Below, one piece after another: positions 26,747 through 34,694 of a DNA stretch of 64,000 bases; within the stretch, counting starts at the first letter, position 1, and each line of letters opens with the position of its first letter. The stretch covers positions 434,001 through 498,000 of the forward strand of contig NZ_CP109171.1 of NCBI RefSeq assembly GCF_036246005.1, in the 5' to 3' direction. Position numbers and translations under genes: made by a program. The notes under the pieces were generated by a model. The model made no database searches. It was not told the DNA's origin and worked only from the letters and a program-made list of their open reading frames with translations. This DNA comes from Streptomyces sp. NBC_01723 (GTDB lineage: Bacteria > Actinomycetota > Actinomycetes > Streptomycetales > Streptomycetaceae).

Positions 26747-26780
26747 CCGTGGTGCGCGAGTCGTTCCGACCGTGGTGCGC
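26726..26780 (+). repeat. 23-bp tandem repeat across the LacI gene stop
   Basis: Unit 1 (26726-26748) and unit 2 (26749-26771) are 23-bp near copies beginning GTGGTGCGCGAGTCGT; a third partial copy (GTGGTGCGC) follows. Unit 1 contains the last codons and stop of the LacI gene. Confidence 0.75.
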
Positions 26781-26788
26781 GCCGCCTC

Positions 26789-27589
26789 CTAACCTCGGCT
26801 GCGCGTCATCGACATCAGCAGTTCGTGGGTCCCGGCGTCGGCGGCGGCCACGAGACCGCGGCCCGCTTCACCGATCGGGGCGCCGTCGATCCCGGTGACG
26901 GTGCAGCCGGCGGCCCGGCACAGGGCGATGCCCGCCGCGAAGTGCACGCTCCGGGAGAGGTCGCCGCCATCGGTGACGTAGGCGGCGCGTCTGCCTGCCG
27001 CGACCCAGGCCAGTGCCAGGGTCGTGGAGACTACGCGCGGCCGGAAGCGGCCGACGAACTCGGGGTGGGCCAGCAGATCCACGGCCCGGAATCCCGGCGC
27101 ACTCGGAAACGGCGGATCCAGGTTGACGTCGACCAGTCCACTGGCGGACGTGGGCGTCAGCGGTGCGTCGTCGGCCCCGTCACGTCGTACCCAGGCGGTC
27201 TCCCCGTCGGTGAAGAAGACCTCGCCGCTGAACGGGTCGGCCACCGCTGCCGCCCCGTCCCGCAAGGCCACGTTGACGGCGACCAGCATGTTGCCGACGG
27301 CGTAGTTCAGCGTGCCGCACAGGGGATCCACCAGCCACTGGCGCACCGCGTCGGCACCGCCCCGCAGCCCGCCTTCCTCTCCGAGCACCGCGTCGTCGGG
27401 CCGTCGGGCACGGATCACGCCGAGGATGGTCTTCTCGGCCTCCACGTCGGCGTCGGTGGCGAAGTCCCCGGCGCCCTTGTCGATGCGGTGGAGCCGTCGG
27501 CCGTACAGGTTGCGGACCACGTCCGCGCCGGCCTGCGCCCCCGCTGTCGCGACGGCGGCATCGTCGGATGCTTCGCATGAGTCGATCAC
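26789..27589 (-). CDS. Inositol-monophosphatase-fold protein with altered metal site
   Basis: About 266 residues match the IMPase/FBPase-like fold (FATDADVEAEKTILGVIR, LGEEGG). The first metal-site motif, normally DPxDGTxNF, reads DPLCGTLNYAVG, so the second Asp is Cys (about residue 91). The later WDxAAG motif reads SVHFAAGIAL, losing its Asp. Activity on phosphate esters is therefore doubtful, or a different chemistry or specificity is used. The start is uncertain: GTG 27589 fits the fold best, GTG 27619 is an alternative, and neither has a clear ribosome site. Confidence 0.72.
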   Translation of the reverse strand: MIDSCEASDDAAVATAGAQAGADVVRNLYGRRLHRIDKGAGDFATDADVEAEKTILGVIRARRPDDAVLGEEGGLRGGADAVRQWLVDPLCGTLNYAVGNMLVAVNVALRDGAAAVADPFSGEVFFTDGETAWVRRDGADDAPLTPTSASGLVDVNLDPPFPSAPGFRAVDLLAHPEFVGRFRPRVVSTTLALAWVAAGRRAAYVTDGGDLSRSVHFAAGIALCRAAGCTVTGIDGAPIGEAGRGLVAAADAGTHELLMSMTRSRG

Positions 27590-27718
27590 GCCGCGCAGAC
27601 TATCGAGGCGGACCGCCACGGCGCCGCGCGCCGGGTAGCGTCGGCGGCGCGCGAGCCGTTGGGGAGCATCCACCAGCGGCGACCGAGCGGCATCGGGCAT
27701 CGACGAGCGGTGGTGGTC

Positions 27719-28561
27719 ATGGCAGTCGGTTGGGAGTGGGACGACACCCTGTTCGCGGGTACCGCCGCCCACTACCGGCGCGGACGGCTTCCCTACGCCC
27801 CCGGGCTGGTGGACCTGCTCGCCGAGGTGCTGTGCCTCGACGGGCGGGGGCGGCTGATCGATCTGGGGTGCGGACCGGGGACGGTGGCCCTGAGCCTGGT
27901 GCGGCTGTTCTCCGAGGTCGTCGGGGTGGACCCGGACCCCGGGATGATCGCCGAGGCCGAGCGGGAGGCCGCGGAGCGGGGCGTGAGCGGCAGGGCGCGG
28001 TGGGTCCGGGCCCGTGCCGAGGAACTGCCCCCGGGACTGGGTGACTTCACGGTCGCGACCCTCGCGCAGTCGTTCCACTGGATGGACCGTGAGCTGGTGG
28101 CCGCGAGCGTCAGGGGCATGCTCCGGCCGGGCGGCGCCCTGGTGCACGTCTCGGATCTCAAGGGCGGGACGACGAGCGTTGCGGGGCTGCCGTACCCGGC
28201 GGTTCCGTACGCGGCGATCGGGGAGCTGGTCCGGTACTGGCTGGGGCCGGTCCGCCGGGCCGGGCGCGGCGTGCTGCCCGAAGGAACGCCGTCCGGCGAG
28301 GCGGCGGTGCTGACCGGGGCGGGGTTCGGCGGCCCGTACCGTCATGTGGTGCCCGGCGGGCAGGAGTTGGTGCGTACGTGGGACGACGTCGTCGCCGGGG
28401 TGTTCGCCATGTCGTTCTCGGCGCCGCACCTGTTCGGCGATCGCCTGGACGCGTTCGAGGCGGAGCTGCGCGGACTGCTGCGGGATGCCTCGCCCTCGGG
28501 CCGGTTCTCCGAGCGTCAGCCGGGTACCGAGGTGTTCGTCTGGCCGCGCGACGCGACGTGA
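27719..28561 (+). CDS. Class I SAM-dependent methyltransferase
   Basis: A 280-residue methyltransferase. The SAM-binding motif I LIDLGCGPGTVAL is near residue 47, motif II follows (VVGVDPDPGMIAEAE) and a later acidic/aromatic motif is seen (FTVATLAQSFHWMD). The C-terminal part resembles the ubiquinone-methyltransferase-like extension. The ATG at 27719 is chosen because family sequence begins there (WEWDDTLFAGTAAHYRRGR); the frame is open further upstream. It is divergent from the IMPase-like gene. Substrate unknown. Confidence 0.8.
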   Translation: MAVGWEWDDTLFAGTAAHYRRGRLPYAPGLVDLLAEVLCLDGRGRLIDLGCGPGTVALSLVRLFSEVVGVDPDPGMIAEAEREAAERGVSGRARWVRARAEELPPGLGDFTVATLAQSFHWMDRELVAASVRGMLRPGGALVHVSDLKGGTTSVAGLPYPAVPYAAIGELVRYWLGPVRRAGRGVLPEGTPSGEAAVLTGAGFGGPYRHVVPGGQELVRTWDDVVAGVFAMSFSAPHLFGDRLDAFEAELRGLLRDASPSGRFSERQPGTEVFVWPRDAT

Positions 28562-28577
28562 CCACGGCCGGCCGTGG
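28562..28577. terminator. Possible small terminator hairpin
   Basis: CCACGGCCGGCCGTGG is a perfect palindrome right after the methyltransferase stop, in the gap before the convergent SnoaL-like gene. With a minimal loop the stem is only about 6 bp. Confidence 0.3.
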
Positions 28578-28621
28578 CCCTGGCGCTCCCGCCGTCCGTT
28601 CGTCGCCAAGGGCCCGGACCG

Positions 28622-29068
28622 TCAGCCGGCCGGGGTGCACGCCTCGGCGATCGACAGGCTGTTCTCGTAGAGGTGGTGCCGGGTGATCCGGCCGTCCTCG
28701 ACGGTCAGGCGCAGGGCGAACGGGCCCTCGAAGCTCCGTCCCGTCGCGCGTACCGTCCCCGACACGTGGCCCATCAGCACGGCGTCCGCGCCGTCGACGA
28801 GGAAGGTGTCGACCGAGGCCCGCGCGTCCTCGGGCACGGTGTGTTCCATCAACTCGGTGAACTGCGCCGCGCATTCCGTACCTGTGGAGCGGGGCCGGAT
28901 CCAGGGGACGGCGGGGTTCTCGGCGAGCCGCCAGTCGACCTCGTCGGCGAACAGCTCGACCAGCCGCCCGGTGTCCCCCGCGACGCGCGCGGCCAGGAAC
29001 TCACTCACGACGCTCCGGGTGGCCTCGGTGACCTGCTCCCCCGTGCCTGCGGTGTGCTCGACGGACAT
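28622..29068 (-). CDS. SnoaL-like/NTF2-fold protein
   Basis: A 148-residue protein of the NTF2-like superfamily (SnoaL-like). Typical features are the opening helix VSEFLAARVAGDTGRLVELFADEVDW, a NPAVPW loop and late strands DAVLMGHVSGTVRATG and EGPFALRLTVEDGRITRHH-like sequence. Such proteins act as small-ligand isomerases, hydrolases or binding proteins. The ATG follows GAGGAG. No operon partner is obvious, so no substrate is proposed. Confidence 0.8.
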   Translation of the reverse strand: MSVEHTAGTGEQVTEATRSVVSEFLAARVAGDTGRLVELFADEVDWRLAENPAVPWIRPRSTGTECAAQFTELMEHTVPEDARASVDTFLVDGADAVLMGHVSGTVRATGRSFEGPFALRLTVEDGRITRHHLYENSLSIAEACTPAG

Positions 29069-29232
29069 CGTGTTCTCCTCGCGGCGGTGATCCGGTCCGG
29101 CGGGGATTCCCGCCGACGTGTCCGATCCTGCCGGGCGGAACGGGAGCGGTCGATTACCTCTCGGGTAACGGCACTGGGCCAGTCGGCCTACGGGGGACGT
29201 TTCCCCCTGGGCCGCCGTTCGTTGGGGCGAAC

Positions 29233-29436
29233 ATGATCAAGAAACTCGTCTGTGTCTCCGTCCTGGCCGCCGCTGTCCTGGTGTCGGCCCCCGCCGCCGT
29301 GGCCGCCCCCGCGCCGGACCCGTCCACCGGGGTGCCCGGTGCTCCGCTCCTGAGCGGTCTCCTCGGAACGCTGGAGGTGGGACACCCGGCCACCTCACCG
29401 CGGTCGCTGCTGCCCGCGGGCATCCTCGGCGGTTGA
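29233..29436 (+). CDS. Small secreted protein (67 aa)
   Basis: The 67-residue product has a clean signal peptide (MIKKLVCVSVLAAAVLVS, cleavage near AVA-AP), then a short Pro/Gly-rich mature segment with no recognisable domain. The ATG follows GGGG and a GTTCG/CGAAC inverted repeat, and a strong hairpin terminator stands 10 bp after the stop; both support a real gene. Function unknown. It could be a surface or antimicrobial-like peptide, but nothing in the sequence shows that. Confidence 0.6.
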   Translation: MIKKLVCVSVLAAAVLVSAPAAVAAPAPDPSTGVPGAPLLSGLLGTLEVGHPATSPRSLLPAGILGG

Positions 29437-29446
29437 CGTCGCCGGC

Positions 29447-29484
29447 CGGAAGGGCGGCGAATGCACGCGTTCGCCGCCCTTCCG
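29447..29484 (+). terminator. Hairpin terminator after the small secreted protein
   Basis: Perfect 14-bp arms (CGGAAGGGCGGCGA and its complement) around a 10-nt loop, immediately downstream of the stop at 29436. Confidence 0.75.
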
Positions 29485-29606
29485 CCGCGATTGAGCGTTT
29501 CGGCGTCCCGCTCCACCGGCCGATCCCGGCGGCGCCAGACGTCGGCAGGGTTCCCGTAACCGTGCTCCGCCAGCCTCCAGGGAGTCATCCAACGCGGGAG
29601 GTTGCA

Positions 29607-30461
29607 GTGAAGCATGCGAGCAAGAGGCACGCCGGTGCCGTCGTGGCCGTGCTGAGCGGTCTGGCCCTGGCCCTGACGACGACCACCGCGCACGCCGCGC
29701 CCGGCGACCCGGACGCCATCGCCCACCGCGGCTCCTCCGGCATGGCACCCGAGAACACCGCCGCCGCCATCGACCTGGCCGTCACCCAACGCGCCGACCA
29801 CGTCGAAATCGACGTCCAGCAAACCAAGGACGGCAAACTCGTCAACTTCCACGACTGCACCATGGAACGCACCACCAACATCGAAGACCTCTACCCCGAC
29901 CGCCCCCGCTACCGCGTCTCCGACTTCACCTGGAACGAACTCCGCCGCCTCGACGCAGGCTCCTGGTTCCACACCAAATACACCGGCGAACCCCTCATCA
30001 CCGTCGACGACGTCATCCGCCACATCGACCACACCCGCACCGGACTCCTCGCCGAAATCAGCCCCTGCGGCCACTACACCGACATCGCCACCGACCTCGC
30101 CGACCACCTCCACACCAAACCCGCCTACGTCCGCCGCGCCCTCGCCCGCCACCAACTCGCCGTCCAGTCCTTCCAGACCGACGACGCCCGGCAATTCCAC
30201 ACCCGCATGCCCGACATACCCATCGGCATCCTCGACGCCGACCGCCCCACCGACACCGAACTCCAGCAACTCAGCGGGTGGGCCGACCAGATCAACCCCC
30301 AGCACACCGTCACCGACCAGACCCTCGTCGACCGCATCCACGAACTCGGCATGGACATCAACGTCTGGACCGTCGACGAACCCGGCGCCATCCGCAAAAT
30401 GACCGGCCTCGGCGTCGACGGCATCATCACCGACTACCCCCAGACCCTCACCCAGCGCTGA
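29607..30461 (+). CDS. Secreted glycerophosphodiester phosphodiesterase (copy B)
   Basis: A 284-residue GDPD, identical to copy A from the signal-peptide core to the end except one residue after the cleavage site (GDPD here, GAPD in copy A). The same motifs are present (HRGSSG, EIDVQQ, NFHDC, ITDYP). The start differs: GTG at 29607 after GGGAGG, with its own N-terminus VKHASKRHAGAVVAVLSG. Unlike copy A it is not behind a GH89 gene; it follows a terminator and seems to be its own transcription unit. Phosphate scavenging from glycerophosphodiesters or teichoic-acid-type polymers is a plausible role. Confidence 0.9.
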   Translation: MKHASKRHAGAVVAVLSGLALALTTTTAHAAPGDPDAIAHRGSSGMAPENTAAAIDLAVTQRADHVEIDVQQTKDGKLVNFHDCTMERTTNIEDLYPDRPRYRVSDFTWNELRRLDAGSWFHTKYTGEPLITVDDVIRHIDHTRTGLLAEISPCGHYTDIATDLADHLHTKPAYVRRALARHQLAVQSFQTDDARQFHTRMPDIPIGILDADRPTDTELQQLSGWADQINPQHTVTDQTLVDRIHELGMDINVWTVDEPGAIRKMTGLGVDGIITDYPQTLTQR

Positions 30462-30462
30462 G
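29658..30462 (+). repeat. Long near-identical repeat, copy B
   Basis: Direct repeat of 3540-4344 with two base differences found by eye. The unit covers the mature GDPD coding region and part of the signal peptide only. Confidence 0.9.
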
Positions 30463-30588
30463 CGGAGGGGTGTCCGGAAGCCGGCGCTTTGACACGCACC
30501 GGCATCGGGCGTTGACTGTCCGCACGGCGCAGAGCCATGCCGCTCCGGGGAATCCGGTGACCCAAGCAACTCAGGAAAGCGGCACACG

Positions 30589-30936
30589 ATGATGTACGAC
30601 CAGACGCGCGCACAGCAGCCCTCGGACCAGCCCCCGCGTCGTCCCGAGCACCACTCCACGGCACCGGACGCGCTTGTGCCGTCGGACGAGCGGGACGCGG
30701 TCCTGGCCCGCCTCCGCATGGCGATCAACAGGTTCGCCGACACTCCGCACGAAGCGCTGGAAGAGGCGGAGGGTGCCTACGACGACGCCGTCGCCCACCT
30801 CGTGGAGGCGCTGGCGGAGCGACGCCGGGTCCTGCACGAGAGCTGGCAGGACCGGGACCCCGGGACGGGTTCGGAGGAACTCCGGGTCGCGCTGAGGCAG
30901 TACCGGGAGATCACCCAGCGACTGCTGCGCACGTAG
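30589..30936 (+). CDS. Hypothetical charged helical protein (115 aa)
   Basis: A soluble 115-residue protein. Residues 1-35 are polar and proline-rich. The rest is predicted helical with many Glu/Arg (RLRMAINRFADTPHEALEEA, AVAHLVEALAERRRVLHESW). Paired ATGs at 30589 and 30592 follow AGGAAAG. I do not recognise a family. It lies between the GDPD and the convergent TSUP gene with no shared operon. Confidence 0.6.
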   Translation: MMYDQTRAQQPSDQPPRRPEHHSTAPDALVPSDERDAVLARLRMAINRFADTPHEALEEAEGAYDDAVAHLVEALAERRRVLHESWQDRDPGTGSEELRVALRQYREITQRLLRT

Positions 30937-30952
30937 CGGGACGGCACGGCGG

Positions 30953-31675
30953 TCAGACGAACTGCTGGAGGACGAGGACCACGGCGCCCGCGACCGCGAG
31001 TGCCGTGGCCGCCGCGCGGGTGCGCCGGACGTTCAGCCGCCGGGTCAGCGGCCCCGCGAGCAGTACCCCGGCCACGGCGGCGGGGGTGAGCAGGGCGGCG
31101 CCGCGCAGCGCGTGCGCGCCGACCGTGCCGGCCGCCGTCAGCGCGGCGAGGCTCATCAGGGAACCGGCGAGGAAGAACGCGCTCATCGTGGCGCGCAGTT
31201 CCGGTCCGCCGAGCCGCTGCCACACCATCGCCATGGGCGGCCCGCCGATGGAGGTCGCCGTGCCCATCAGGCCCGAGGCCATCCCGGCGAGGACCACCGA
31301 GGAGCGCCGTTGCCGCGGCACGTAGCCCGCCACGCTCACCGTGGCGCCGGCGAGGACCACCGCGGCGACGAGCAGGGCGAGGTGGCGGGCGGGGAGGGCC
31401 ACCACGAGCAGGGCGCCGGCCAGGACGCCGGGCAGCCGGCCGGCCAGCGCCCAGCCGCAGCCGCGCAGGTCGGCCCGGCCGCGCTCGCGCACGAGCACCG
31501 CGGCGGTGACGCCGGTGGCGAGCAGCAGGACCGCCGTGGGGGCGAGCGCCGGGTCCACGAGGGCGAAGACCGGTGCGGCGATCATGCCGAGGCCGAAGCC
31601 GACCGAGACCTGGAGCAGGGCGCCGAGCCCCACCGTGACCGAGAGCAGGACGACCTCCGGGCCGGTCAGGCCCAC
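30953..31675 (-). CDS. TSUP-family (TauE/SafE-like) membrane permease
   Basis: A 240-residue protein with about seven to eight hydrophobic helices and the two-repeat TSUP pattern (VSVGFGLGMIAAPVFALVDP near the N-terminus, GTATSIGGPPMAMVWQ in the second half). TSUP proteins move small anions such as sulfite, sulfoacetate or organic acids. The GTG at 31675 overlaps the end of the Opp ATPase gene by 10 bp, with GGAGG upstream. It is therefore the last gene of the second Opp operon and may export or import a pathway acid. Confidence 0.82.
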   Translation of the reverse strand: MGLTGPEVVLLSVTVGLGALLQVSVGFGLGMIAAPVFALVDPALAPTAVLLLATGVTAAVLVRERGRADLRGCGWALAGRLPGVLAGALLVVALPARHLALLVAAVVLAGATVSVAGYVPRQRRSSVVLAGMASGLMGTATSIGGPPMAMVWQRLGGPELRATMSAFFLAGSLMSLAALTAAGTVGAHALRGAALLTPAAVAGVLLAGPLTRRLNVRRTRAAATALAVAGAVVLVLQQFV

Positions 31676-32709
31676 GTCGCCGCCGCCTCCAGGGGGAAGT
31701 GGCACAGGGCCGTGTGGGGTTCGGCCCCGTCGGCCGTGTCCCGGGTCACGACGGGTGGGGCCTCGGTCGCGCACCGGTCCTCGGCCCGCCCGCACCGGGT
31801 GCGGAAGCGGCAGCCGGAGGGGATGTCGAAGGGCGAGGGGATCTCGCCCTGGAGCTGGATCTCCTGGCGGCGGGCGTCGCGGCCGGGGTCGAGGACGGGT
31901 GCCGCCGACGTCAGCGCGGCCGTGTAGGGGTGCTGGGGGTTCTCGAAGACGTCGTCCGTGTCCCCGTGTTCGACGACCTTGCCCAGGTACATCACCGACA
32001 CCCGGTCGGAGATGTAGCGCACCACGGAGAGGTCGTGGGAGATGAACACGTAGGTGACGCCGAGGCGGGTCCGCAGGTCGGAGAGTACGTTCAGCACCTG
32101 CGCCTGCACCGACAGGTCGAGCGCGGAGACGGGTTCGTCGCACACGATGAGGTCGGGGTCCAGGGCCAGCGCGCGTGCGATGCCGATGCGCTGGCGCTGT
32201 CCCCCGGAGAACTCGCCCGGGTAGCGGTGGGCGTCACTCGCCCGCAGTCCGACCAGGGAGAGCAGTTCGCGGGTCCGCCGCTCGCGGGCCTTGGCGTCCG
32301 GGACGACGTCCCGGTGGGTGCGCCAGGGTTCGCCGATCAGGTCGGCCGCCGACATGCGCGCGTTGAGGGAGGCGAACGGGTCCTGGAAGACCATCTGCAC
32401 CCGGCGCCGCCAGGCCAGCAGTTCCCTGCCGCGCAGGGCGAAGGGGTCGGTTCCGTCGAACCGTACGGTGCCCGCGTCCGGGCGCTCCAGGCCGAGCAGC
32501 ACCCTGGCCAGGGTGGACTTGCCGCACCCCGACTCGCCGACGAGTCCGAGGGTCTGGCCCCGGCCGACCCGTACGTCCACCCCGTCCAGTGCGGTCAGCC
32601 GGCGCCGTCCGCTGCCGAAGGTCTTGGTGACCCCTCGTACCTCCAGCAGCGGCGCGTCCTCCTGCGGGCCGGGCCCGGGGGTGGCGGTGGTGGCGCGGGT
32701 GTCAGGCAC
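31666..32709 (-). CDS. Opp/Dpp-type ABC transporter ATP-binding protein (F-type), island 2
   Basis: A 347-residue ATPase with Walker A GESGCGKST, signature FSGGQRQRIGIARAL, Walker B IVCDEPVSALD and the Opp-specific C-terminal cysteine segment (SGCRFRTRCGRAEDRC). The GTG at 32709 follows AGGAG and overlaps the previous gene by 8 bp, favoured over the upstream GTG of the frame. It drives import with the D-type partner. Confidence 0.9.
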   Translation of the reverse strand: MPDTRATTATPGPGPQEDAPLLEVRGVTKTFGSGRRRLTALDGVDVRVGRGQTLGLVGESGCGKSTLARVLLGLERPDAGTVRFDGTDPFALRGRELLAWRRRVQMVFQDPFASLNARMSAADLIGEPWRTHRDVVPDAKARERRTRELLSLVGLRASDAHRYPGEFSGGQRQRIGIARALALDPDLIVCDEPVSALDLSVQAQVLNVLSDLRTRLGVTYVFISHDLSVVRYISDRVSVMYLGKVVEHGDTDDVFENPQHPYTAALTSAAPVLDPGRDARRQEIQLQGEIPSPFDIPSGCRFRTRCGRAEDRCATEAPPVVTRDTADGAEPHTALCHFPLEAAATWA

Positions 32710-33715
32710 GGTCGAGCTCCTCGGAGAAGTGACAGGCGGCCGCACGGCCGTCGCCGGACGGGCGCAGGGACGGCCGTTCCCGGACGCAGCGCTCCCGTAC
32801 CAGCGGGCAGCGGGCCTGGAAGACGCAGCCGGAGGGCACCGCGCTCAGCTCGGGCGGGCTGCCGGGGACGGCGGGCAGCGGCCGTCCGCGCACGCTGTCC
32901 TCGGGAACCGAGTCGAGCAGGCCCCGCGTGTAGGGGTGGCGGGGTGCGGAGAAGACGTCGCGCACGGGTCCGTTCTCCACGACCGTGCCGGCGTACATCA
33001 CGACCACGTCGTCGGCTCGCTGGGCGACCACGGCGAGGTCGTGGGTGATCAGGACGACGGCCATGTCCCGTTCGTCCTGGAGGTCGCGCAGCAGCCGCAT
33101 GATCTGGGCCTGCACGGTCACGTCGAGGGCCGTGGTGGGTTCGTCGGCGATGAGCACGTCGGGCGCGAGGGCGACGGCCATCGCGATGAGCAGCCGCTGC
33201 CGCATGCCGCCGGAGAACTGGTGGGGGTAGGACCGGGCCCGCTCCCTCGGTTCGGGGATGCCCACCCGGGTCATCAGCTCGATCGCCTTCTCCCGCGCCT
33301 GGCGGCGGGAGAGTTTCTGGTGGATGCGGAAGGGTTCGCCGATCTGACGGCCCACGGGCTGCACCGGGTTGAGGGCGGTGAGGGCGTCCTGGAAGACGAT
33401 GGAGAGGACGGGGCCGGCCAGCCTGCGGCGTTCCGCGGGGCTCATTTGGAGCGTGTCGTCGCCCCGGACGCGTACGGCGCCGCCGGTCACCTCCGCCGCC
33501 GGGTCCAGCAGTCCGACGACGGAGAGGGCGGTCATGGACTTGCCGCAGCCGGACTCGCCCAGCAGGGCCAGGGTGCGGCCGCGGTGGACGCTGAAGCTGA
33601 CGCCGTCGACGGCCCGTACGGTCCCCGTGGGCGTGGTCAGGTCCACGCACAGGCCGTCGACGTCGAGGGCGGGGGTGTGGGTGCCGGACGGTGCGGCACT
33701 GGTGGTGGTCGTCAC
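32702..33715 (-). CDS. Opp/Dpp-type ABC transporter ATP-binding protein (D-type), island 2
   Basis: A 337-residue ATPase: Walker A GESGCGKSM, Q-loop FQDALTALNP, signature FSGGMRQRLLIAMAV, Walker [13 protein letters not shown], and the C-terminal oligopeptide-transporter cysteine motif (SGCVFQARCPLVRERC). The GTG at 33715 follows GGAG and overlaps the permease stop (GTGA at 33712-33715). Confidence 0.9.
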   Translation of the reverse strand: MTTTTSAAPSGTHTPALDVDGLCVDLTTPTGTVRAVDGVSFSVHRGRTLALLGESGCGKSMTALSVVGLLDPAAEVTGGAVRVRGDDTLQMSPAERRRLAGPVLSIVFQDALTALNPVQPVGRQIGEPFRIHQKLSRRQAREKAIELMTRVGIPEPRERARSYPHQFSGGMRQRLLIAMAVALAPDVLIADEPTTALDVTVQAQIMRLLRDLQDERDMAVVLITHDLAVVAQRADDVVVMYAGTVVENGPVRDVFSAPRHPYTRGLLDSVPEDSVRGRPLPAVPGSPPELSAVPSGCVFQARCPLVRERCVRERPSLRPSGDGRAAACHFSEELDRA

Positions 33716-34680
33716 GGGATCATCTCCGGCGGTACGGGGGCCTGGACGGGGCGGCGCTTCCTGGGCAGCGTCAGCCGCCAGCGCTGGGCCGGGTCGGTGG
33801 CGATGCGGGCCCAGGCGGCGAGCACCGTCGCGGACACGGTCGTCAGGACGATGGCGAGGCCGGGCAGCACGGTGATCCACCAGGCGGTCTGGAGGTACTG
33901 CCGGCCCTGGGCCACCATGAGGCCCCAACTGACGTCCGGGGGCTGGATTCCGATGCCGAGGAAACTCAGCGACGACTCGGTGAGCATCACGAAGCAGAAG
34001 TCGAGGGTGGCCACGGTCAGCAGCGTGGGCAGGGCGATCGGCAGGACGTGCCGGTAGATGATCAGGTGGCTGGGGGTGCCGAAGGTGCGGGCGGCGTCGA
34101 CGAACAGTCTGCTGCGCAGTTCCGCCGCCTCCGCCCGCGCGGTGCGCAGGTACACCGGGATGCGGGTCACGGCCAGGATCAGCACGAGGTTGAGCGCGCT
34201 GGGCGAGAAGACGTACAGCACCACCACCGCGATCAGCAGGGAGGGGAAGCTGAGGATCACGTCGGCGACCCGCATGGCGACGCTCTCGCGGCGGCCGCCG
34301 TGGTAGCCGGCCCACAGTCCGAGGGCGGAGCCGATCGCGAGGGAGCACAAAACGGCGGGTACGGCGACGGACAGGGTGGTCGCCGCGGCCTCGATCAGCC
34401 GGGCCACCATGCTGCGGCCGAGGACGTCGGTGCCCAGCAGCCCGTACACGCCGTCGCTCAGGGACGGTGGCCGCAGTGAGGCGTCGAGGTCCTGGCGCTG
34501 GGCACGGTCGCCGATGAACAGCCGGCCGAAGAGGGCCACGAGGGCGACCAGGGTGAGGACGACGGCGCCGACGGCCGCGGCCCGGTCCCGGCCCAGCATC
34601 CGCCAGCGGCTGGGCCGGTGGTCGCGGGCCGAGGGCGTCTCGTCCGTGACGCCGGCGGCGTCGGTCTCTGCCTGGGTCAT
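33712..34680 (-). CDS. Opp/Dpp-type ABC permease (C-type), island 2
   Basis: A 322-residue DppC/OppC-like permease. It has a basic N-terminus, first helix at about 35-52, LLGTDVLGRSMVARLIEAA (family periplasmic motif), six helices and a basic C-terminal tail. The ATG at 34680 follows GAAGGAAG. A 14-bp gap separates it from the B-type permease gene. Confidence 0.9.
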   Translation of the reverse strand: MTQAETDAAGVTDETPSARDHRPSRWRMLGRDRAAAVGAVVLTLVALVALFGRLFIGDRAQRQDLDASLRPPSLSDGVYGLLGTDVLGRSMVARLIEAAATTLSVAVPAVLCSLAIGSALGLWAGYHGGRRESVAMRVADVILSFPSLLIAVVVLYVFSPSALNLVLILAVTRIPVYLRTARAEAAELRSRLFVDAARTFGTPSHLIIYRHVLPIALPTLLTVATLDFCFVMLTESSLSFLGIGIQPPDVSWGLMVAQGRQYLQTAWWITVLPGLAIVLTTVSATVLAAWARIATDPAQRWRLTLPRKRRPVQAPVPPEMIP

Positions 34681-34694
34681 GGTGCTTCCTTCGC

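Noticed and set aside
29154..30743. A 529-codon open frame antisense to glycerophosphodiesterase copy B, with a counterpart over copy A.
   Set aside because: It is Gly/Val-rich shadow sequence without ribosome site or family pattern; the plus-strand GDPD explains the DNA.
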